Assembly: GCF_020991415.1 (NCBI RefSeq)
Contig: NZ_JAJMOY010000007.1
Location: forward strand, 106,788-170,787
Source of the DNA: Flavobacterium sp. ENC
GTDB lineage: Bacteria > Bacteroidota > Bacteroidia > Flavobacteriales > Flavobacteriaceae
Length of the DNA stretch: 64,000 bases
Reading direction: 5' to 3'
Shown here piece by piece: positions 59,185 through 64,000 of this stretch. Below the pieces are notes generated by a model, which saw only the letters and a program-made list of their open reading frames with translations, did no database searches and was not told where the DNA came from. Both the position numbers and the translations under genes were made by a program. Numbering within the stretch: position 1 is the first letter of the stretch; every line of letters starts with the position of its first letter.

Positions 59185-60546
59185 TTACAAATTAAAAAAC
59201 AACTGAAATAAATTCGTGTTAATATCTGATACAGAATAGTTTATTGTTGCTTTGTGCAATGTTAATATACGCTGAACAATTCTTAAACCCAGGCCAAATC
59301 CCGTCGTTCCTTTTGAATTTTTGCCGCGCATAAACGGCTGAAAAAGGTTTTTTTGCTCTTCTTCACTTAAGGTAGTTCCTGTATTGGAAATCGAGATAAT
59401 CAGGTTTTTGTCATCTGAGCTTATTTTCACCTTTGCCTGTTTGTTATCGGAATAAACACAGGCATTTTTTAGAACATTGCCCAAAGCGATTTCAAGCAAG
59501 TTTTTATTGCCTTTTATTTCTAATGCAGTATCGAGGTTTTCACTTTCTTCTATTTCAAATAAAATGACGAATTCAGGAAAGCTTTTGTTCAGATTTTCGA
59601 TCGCAGCAAACAGAATTTCATCCATGCGATGTACTTCATTGTTTTCGTGGTTCTGAGTGTCGATTTTCGATAAAATCAGTAAAGAATTAATCAGTTCCGT
59701 TAATTGGTTGACATCCGATAAGATAGTTTTTAAGAATGATTTACTGTCAGGGCTTGTTTTACGGTCTGCGGCTACATTCTCTATTTGGGAAGTAATTCGG
59801 GACAGGGGAGTCCTAAGTTCGTGAGAAGCATGCGCTGTAAATTCTTTTTGTTTCTGATACGAAACCTCAATGCGGTCCATCATGAAATTAAATTCATTTG
59901 CAATCAGGTCAATTTCATTTTTACTGCTTTTTGTTTCGACACGGGTATCGAGATTATTTTCGTTTATGTTTTTTATCTTCTGATGAAAAGCATTAAGCGG
60001 ATTCATTATTTTTCTGACAGCAAAAGAAGTCGCTATCCAACATACACAGGTGAAAAAGATATAGGATATAATTAAGGTATAGCGTAGAAATAGTAATTTC
60101 TTTTTTCCATAATCATCTGTTGCGGAGATCAGGGCATAAAAATCTTTATCATTTGTATCATAAAAGACGCCATAAACTTCATAATCTCCCTGTTGCTTAA
60201 AGAAGGTTTTGTTTTTCTTTAAATATTTCAGATCGGCAACGGACCAGTTGATCTTTGCATCGTCAATACTGCTATAGATAAGTTTATAGTTAGAATCGAA
60301 AACTAACGTCTTTTCATCGTATAGTTTATTGATAGAGTTCTGATCAATGATTTTCAAAAGCTGATTGTCGATCTGCTTCACATTTACCAAAAGCTTAATG
60401 TTGGAAAGCGCCTTAATTTCCAATCGGTCACGGAATTCTTCTTTTCTGTAATTGGAATATAAAATGAATATCACGGTAGAAGCCAACCCAAAAAGGATTG
60501 TAAACAATAAACTGACTAAAAGTGATATCCTGTTTTTTAATGTCAT
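59185..60546 (-). CDS. Membrane sensor histidine kinase of the metal-efflux system (CusS-like)
   Basis: The 453 residues have a helix at about 8-30, a periplasmic sensing domain (31-150), a second helix (about 153-176), HAMP (about 177-230), HisKA with His242 in FTAHASHELRTPLSR and HATPase_c (GNVLKNACVYS, GFGLGLRIVQR). Its start overlaps the regulator's stop by four bases (ATGA), so the pair is co-translated. It lies directly upstream of the efflux operon. The metal sensed is probably the pump's substrate; no obvious metal ligands can be picked out. Confidence 0.9.
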   Translation of the reverse strand: MTLKNRISLLVSLLFTILFGLASTVIFILYSNYRKEEFRDRLEIKALSNIKLLVNVKQIDNQLLKIIDQNSINKLYDEKTLVFDSNYKLIYSSIDDAKINWSVADLKYLKKNKTFFKQQGDYEVYGVFYDTNDKDFYALISATDDYGKKKLLFLRYTLIISYIFFTCVCWIATSFAVRKIMNPLNAFHQKIKNINENNLDTRVETKSSKNEIDLIANEFNFMMDRIEVSYQKQKEFTAHASHELRTPLSRITSQIENVAADRKTSPDSKSFLKTILSDVNQLTELINSLLILSKIDTQNHENNEVHRMDEILFAAIENLNKSFPEFVILFEIEESENLDTALEIKGNKNLLEIALGNVLKNACVYSDNKQAKVKISSDDKNLIISISNTGTTLSEEEQKNLFQPFMRGKNSKGTTGFGLGLRIVQRILTLHKATINYSVSDINTNLFQLFFNL

Positions 60547-61223
60547 TCCTGATCGCTTAAATAATAACCGTAACCAATTTTGGTTCGGATCAGTTTTGTT
60601 TCATGGTCTTTATCAATTTTCTTTCGCAAAAAATTAATATAAACTTCAATCGTATTCTGATTGGTTTCGATGTGATAATCCCAGAGTTTTTCTGCAATAA
60701 ACTGTTTCGATAAAACCTTTCCTTTGGCATGTGCCAGAATTAGAATCAGCTTAAACTCTTTTGGTGTCAGTTTGATTTCTTCTCCCGAGCGAAACACTTT
60801 CATCTCTTCTTCCAGAATTTCCAAATCCTGAATCATGATTTTACTTTCAACGTGTTGCGGAATTTCCTTTCGCCTTAATAAAGAGGATATTCTTGCGTAC
60901 AGCTCTTCAAAATGAAAAGGCTTGACCAGATAATCATCTGCACCATTGTCAAAAGAAGCTAATTTATCTTCAATTTCGCTAAAAGCGGTCAGCATAATGA
61001 TGGGAGTTTTTTTATCTGTTGCCCGGATACCTTTGCACACCTCGATGCCGTTTATTCCCGGAACATTAATATCCAGGATTATTAAATCATAATCGTGGGG
61101 ACTATATTTTTTCAATAATAAAGAACCATCGTAAAAAGGAAAACACTCGAATTCCTTTGAAGTAAAGAACGCTGAGATTTCTTTAGATAAGGTAAAATCG
61201 TCTTCGAGTAATAAAATCTTCAT
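60543..61223 (-). CDS. OmpR-family response regulator of the metal-efflux system
   Basis: The 226 residues have a receiver domain with acidic EDD (7-9), phospho-acceptor Asp51 in LIILDINVPG, Thr and Lys (DDYLVKPFHFEE), and a winged-helix DNA-binding domain (about 127-224: LTPKEFKLILILAHAKGKVLS ... TIEVYINFLRKKIDKD ... RTKIGYGYYL). It overlaps the kinase gene. The likely target is the repeated TTTTAAG site ahead of the efflux operon. A 10-bp inverted repeat lies just upstream of its start. Confidence 0.93.
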   Translation of the reverse strand: MKILLLEDDFTLSKEISAFFTSKEFECFPFYDGSLLLKKYSPHDYDLIILDINVPGINGIEVCKGIRATDKKTPIIMLTAFSEIEDKLASFDNGADDYLVKPFHFEELYARISSLLRRKEIPQHVESKIMIQDLEILEEEMKVFRSGEEIKLTPKEFKLILILAHAKGKVLSKQFIAEKLWDYHIETNQNTIEVYINFLRKKIDKDHETKLIRTKIGYGYYLSDQE

Positions 61224-61242
61224 GCCGTTTTGTATTGGTCAA

Positions 61243-61276
61243 TTCGGTTATTCAATACGATAATCAAATAACCGAA
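61243..61276. repeat. Inverted repeat upstream of the response-regulator gene
   Basis: TTCGGTTATT (61243-61252) and AATAACCGAA (61267-61276) are exact complements with a 14-nt loop. It lies between the M42 peptidase stop (61298) and the regulator start (61223); it could be a terminator stem (no T-run) or an operator. Confidence 0.5.
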
Positions 61277-61297
61277 GTAACGTTTTTTATTTTTTTA

Positions 61298-62386
61298 TTA
61301 TTTGAAATAAGAAAAAGTTTCATTGTTTTCAATTTTCAGCAATGATTCATAAATCAACTGAATCACATTTTCCACATCTTCTCTGTGAACCATTTCAACA
61401 GTAGTATGCATATAGCGCAGCGGAAGAGAAATCAATGCCGAAGCTACACCACCGTTACTGTAAGCAAAAGCATCCGTATCAGTTCCTGTTGCACGCGAAG
61501 TGGCATGACGCTGGAAAGGTATTTTATTTTCCACGGCAGTATCCACAATTAAATCACGCAATTTGTTTTGTACTGCCGGAGCGTAAGCAATAACAGGGCC
61601 TTTCCCCATTTTAAGATCGCCTTCCACTTTTTTATCAATCATAGGGGTTGTCGTGTCGTGGCATACATCCGTTACGATGGCAACGTTTGGTTTAATGGTA
61701 TGTGCGATCATTTCAGCACCACGTAAACCAATTTCTTCCTGAACTGAATTTACGATATACAAACCAAAAGGTAATTTTTTCTTATTTTCATGAAGTAAAC
61801 GGGCCACTTCAGCAATCATAAAACCACCCATTCTGTTATCAATGGCACGACAAACAAATTTATTTTCGTTCAGAATCATAAATTCGTCCGGATATGTAAT
61901 CACACAACCCACGTGAACACCCATTGCTTCCACCTGTTCTTTCGTTTCACAACCTAAATCAATAAAAATATTGCTGATTTTCGGTGACTCTTCCTTATCA
62001 CGCAGACGCGTATGAATTGCCGGCCAGCCGAAAACACCTTTTACAATCCCTTTTTTGGTATGAATGTGAACCCTTTTCGATGGTGCAATCTGATGATCAG
62101 AACCACCATTTCGTATTACATATAATAAACCATCGTCAGTAATGTAATTCACATACCATGAAATTTCATCGGCATGACCTTCAATAACCACTTTAAAAGG
62201 GGCATCCGGGTTGATAACTCCCACGGCCGTTCCGTAAGTGTCCGTAATAAAAGTGTCTACATAAGGTTTCAAATAATTCATCCAGAGTTTTTGCCCTTCG
62301 CTTTCGTAGCCGGTAGGGGAGGCGTTATTTAGGTAGCTTTCCAGGAAAGCAATTGAGGTATCTTTTAAGATAGATGCTGTACTCAT
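61298..62386 (-). CDS. M42-family aminopeptidase
   Basis: The 362 residues match the M42 glutamyl aminopeptidase/endoglucanase-M family. Metal ligands and active-site residues are in VIEGHADEISWYV, FVCRAIDNRMGGFM, SVQEEIGLRGAE (catalytic Glu-Glu), VTDVCHDT and the C-terminal RYMHTTVEMVHREDVE. These cytosolic metallo-peptidases form large tetrahedral complexes that finish peptide breakdown. It is divergent from the DUF4294 gene. Confidence 0.93.
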   Translation of the reverse strand: MSTASILKDTSIAFLESYLNNASPTGYESEGQKLWMNYLKPYVDTFITDTYGTAVGVINPDAPFKVVIEGHADEISWYVNYITDDGLLYVIRNGGSDHQIAPSKRVHIHTKKGIVKGVFGWPAIHTRLRDKEESPKISNIFIDLGCETKEQVEAMGVHVGCVITYPDEFMILNENKFVCRAIDNRMGGFMIAEVARLLHENKKKLPFGLYIVNSVQEEIGLRGAEMIAHTIKPNVAIVTDVCHDTTTPMIDKKVEGDLKMGKGPVIAYAPAVQNKLRDLIVDTAVENKIPFQRHATSRATGTDTDAFAYSNGGVASALISLPLRYMHTTVEMVHREDVENVIQLIYESLLKIENNETFSYFK

Positions 62387-62467
62387 AAAAATATTTTTTT
62401 GCTAATTTATAAATTTGGTATCAGAGTTGTATATAAATATATAATTTTACACTTAAATTATGATTCA

Positions 62468-63148
62468 ATGAGATTTACCTACTGCATTTTATTCTTTATA
62501 ATGATTTCGTTTACCAGTCAGGCACAAGTTACGCCTAAACAAAATCAGGAAATGGGTTATACACTAACCGAACAGGATTCAATTCTAAACGATACAATTG
62601 AATTGCCTGAGATTATTATTTCCAAAGAGAAATTAGATCCCGAAGCACAAAAGCAGTTTCTGATTCTTCAAAACCGGGTTTACAAAGTGTATCCGTACGC
62701 GAAATTAGCTGCCGACAGACTGACGGCATTAAATCAGGGAATGGCACGACTAAAAACCAATCGTGAAAAGAAAAAGTATTTTAAGATTGTAGAAGACTAC
62801 CTTAATAATGAGTTTGAAGCAAGGCTAAAGAAGCTTTCCCGAAAACAAGGACAAATTCTGGTAAAGCTCGTCCATCGACAGACCGGTATTACCACCTATG
62901 AGCTCATTCGCACATTAAAAAGTGGTTTCAAAGCCTTTGTATCAAATACCACTGCCAATTTATTTGACATCAGTTTAAAAGCCGAATACAAACCCTATGA
63001 ATCCAACGAAGACTACCTCATAGAAACAATTCTTCTAAGAGGATTCGAATCCGGCCGACTGGTGAATCAGAAACCGGCCAATCCCGTAAACTACGATGAT
63101 CTTATGAACTACTGGGAATCAAAAGCCAAAGCAGTAAACAAAAAATAG
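62468..63148 (+). CDS. Exported DUF4294 protein
   Basis: I use the ATG at 62468 (226 residues), which opens a signal peptide (CILFFIMISFTSQAQ); the frame is open to 62399 but lacks such a start. The core FLILQNRVYKVYPYAKLAAD, then KKKYFKIVEDYLNNEFEARL and KLSRKQGQILVKLVHRQTG, fits DUF4294, a Bacteroidota-specific family of unknown function. It is divergent from the M42 peptidase and ends with a CCCGACAGG-type terminator. Confidence 0.88.
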   Translation: MRFTYCILFFIMISFTSQAQVTPKQNQEMGYTLTEQDSILNDTIELPEIIISKEKLDPEAQKQFLILQNRVYKVYPYAKLAADRLTALNQGMARLKTNREKKKYFKIVEDYLNNEFEARLKKLSRKQGQILVKLVHRQTGITTYELIRTLKSGFKAFVSNTTANLFDISLKAEYKPYESNEDYLIETILLRGFESGRLVNQKPANPVNYDDLMNYWESKAKAVNKK

Positions 63149-63183
63149 TATCTCCTATATATAAGGAATGATTTCATTTTTAC

Positions 63184-63220
63184 AACCCGACAGTTTTCCA
63201 AACCTGTCGGGTTCTTTTTT
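63184..63220 (+). terminator. Terminator with CCCGACAG stem
   Basis: AACCCGACAG (63184-63193) pairs exactly with CTGTCGGGTT (63204-63213), followed by CTTTTTT, 35 bp past the DUF4294 stop. The stem matches that of the hairpin at 38177. Confidence 0.88.
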
Positions 63221-63342
63221 ATACATTATATATAAGGTATACAGCAATTATCGTGTCCGTCTCAAAGAATTCGAAGCCTTTGGAATTTGGAATTTAATTA
63301 GGAGCTATTTCCCGCTGTCCGTTGCAATCTTTTGCTTTTTGT

Positions 63343-63621
63343 CTGCAAAAAGCAAAAGGATTTCCACTTCCATCGGGGCTAGGGCAGTAGTTTTCAAAAG
63401 AGATATTCCGTAAGGAGAGAAACTTAGCGCCTCTGCGCCTTTGCGTGAACCAATGATAGTGCCGAATTTAAAGGTGTCTTTTCTGCAAACCACCCACAAG
63501 CAAAAAGATTTCCACTTCCATCGGGGTTAGGGCGGTAGTTTTTAAAAAGGATATTCCGTAAGAAGAAAAACTTTGCGCCTTTGCGTGAACCAATGAAGAT
63601 GCTGAATTTAAAAGTATCATT
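63343..63621. repeat. Tandem 140-bp repeat, two copies
   Basis: Copy 1 (63343-63482) and copy 2 (63483-63621) share, in order, CTGCAAA, GATTTCCACTTCCATCGGGG, TAGGGC(A/G)GTAGTTTT, GATATTCCGTAAG, GCGCCTTTGCGTGAACCAAT and GAATTTAAA. Copy 1 has an extra CGCCTCT-type insertion and copy 2 a longer lead-in. The sequence ahead of copy 1, GAGCTATTTCCCGCTGTCCG, resembles a recurrent flavobacterial intergenic repeat as I recall. No gene is evident here. Confidence 0.85.
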
Positions 63622-63789
63622 TAGTGAAATCCTTAAAAATGGCACCTTGTTAAAAGCTTAAAATAAGAAAAGCGCAATAGCCTCCTGAATTTTCCTACAA
63701 AATAAAAAATTGTTTAATTTGTAAAAACTCTGTTATCAGAGAGTTAAGAAAAAGTTTTAAAAAAGGTTGAAATTATATAATAAAAAGGC

Positions 63790-63819
63790 TTGGAAATGTA
63801 AATAAAGAGCCTACTTTTG
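63790..63819 (+). promoter_or_regulatory. rRNA operon promoter P1 (candidate)
   Basis: TTG (63790-63792), a 19-bp spacer and TACTTTTG (63812-63819), followed by GCACCCGCAACAGCGAC, fits the flavobacterial consensus. It is the first of two similar promoters about 120 bp apart. Confidence 0.75.
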
Positions 63820-64000
63820 CACCCGCAACAGCGACAAACGTTCCAGGAAATACTGACAGGCATACGAATCGAAGAGAAAATTTATTTTCAAAAAAAGATT
63901 CCAAAAAGCTTGTGAGATTTGAAAACGGATGTTACATTTGCACCCCGCAAAACATGGGAAGTTCATTGAAAGATTGGTAAGAAAGTATAAAGAGATGAGG
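63820..64000 (+). other. rRNA operon leader (16S gene expected just beyond the window)
   Basis: From 63820 to the end there is no gene. After the second promoter the text AAGTTCATTGAAAGATTGGT and AAGAAAGTATAAAGAGATGA resembles the conserved leader ahead of 16S rRNA in Flavobacterium as I remember it. The rRNA genes themselves are outside. Confidence 0.65.
63910..63940 (+). promoter_or_regulatory. rRNA operon promoter P2 (candidate)
   Basis: TTG (63910-63912), a 20-bp spacer and TACATTTG (63933-63940), followed by CACCCCGCAAAAC. Its AGCTTG / TAnnTTTGCACCC layout resembles P1, as expected for tandem rRNA promoters. Confidence 0.78.

Noticed and set aside
63305..63645. Two minus-strand frames of 64 and 73 residues
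   Set aside because: Both are translations of the 140-bp repeat and overlap each other in repeated sequence.

Overview
The window looks like a chromosomal segment of a Flavobacterium-type bacterium (phylum Bacteroidota). Signs seen in the sequence are AT-rich DNA, the flavobacterial promoter form TTTG / TAnnTTTG ahead of several genes, two proteins with C-terminal type IX secretion sorting domains, the gliding-motility ABC transporter genes gldF and gldG, and the end of the window running into what reads as a flavobacterial rRNA operon leader. No tRNA gene, CRISPR array, insertion sequence or prophage was found. All calls come from reading the sequence; no database search was run.

Left part (1-19 kb): a partial TPR sensor kinase of the HisKA_3 type is divergent from a giant secreted leucine-rich-repeat protein. 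Next comes a three-gene minus-strand signalling operon: a large PAS kinase with twelve-odd 21-residue coiled-coil repeats, an Rcp1-type single-domain response regulator, and a receiver-kinase hybrid. Then three exported proteins of unknown role, a DUF4239 membrane protein and a six-PAS cytosolic sensor kinase.

Accessory part (19-29 kb): a mixed set resembling a stress/carbohydrate island, with a SpoIIAA-like protein, an FAD oxidoreductase fused to a Rieske domain, a zinc alcohol/formaldehyde dehydrogenase, DUF3606, a GH130 mannoside phosphorylase, a YodC-like small protein, an SF2 helicase, an unrecognised 729-residue protein with a probable alpha/alpha-toroid, and a small lipoprotein.

29.2-31.9 kb holds the most unusual unit: a tightly coupled operon of a GT2 glycosyltransferase, a UbiA-family prenyltransferase-like membrane protein and a membrane protein resembling the Pyr4/PaxB transmembrane terpene cyclases. 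It is followed by a convergent orphan Wzz-type chain-length protein.

Core part (33-52 kb): mnmE, a tandem universal stress protein, a membrane-anchored MutS-family ATPase, a DsbA-like protein, dnaN, gldG, gldF, an ABM-fold protein, a SAM-dependent hydrolase (DUF62), phoH, a hypothetical lipoprotein, a DUF1801 gene broken by an in-frame stop, a HAD phosphatase, an S9 peptidase, purC and a GH26 mannanase.

Right part (52-64 kb): two paralogous periplasmic ankyrin proteins in tandem; a CzcCBA-type heavy-metal RND efflux operon with its own OmpR-type regulator and sensor kinase, and four direct repeats at 11-12 bp spacing ahead of the operon; an M42 aminopeptidase; a DUF4294 protein; a 140-bp tandem repeat; and two tandem rRNA promoters leading out of the window. 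Intergenic spaces in the right two thirds carry several inverted and direct repeats of kinds common in flavobacteria.
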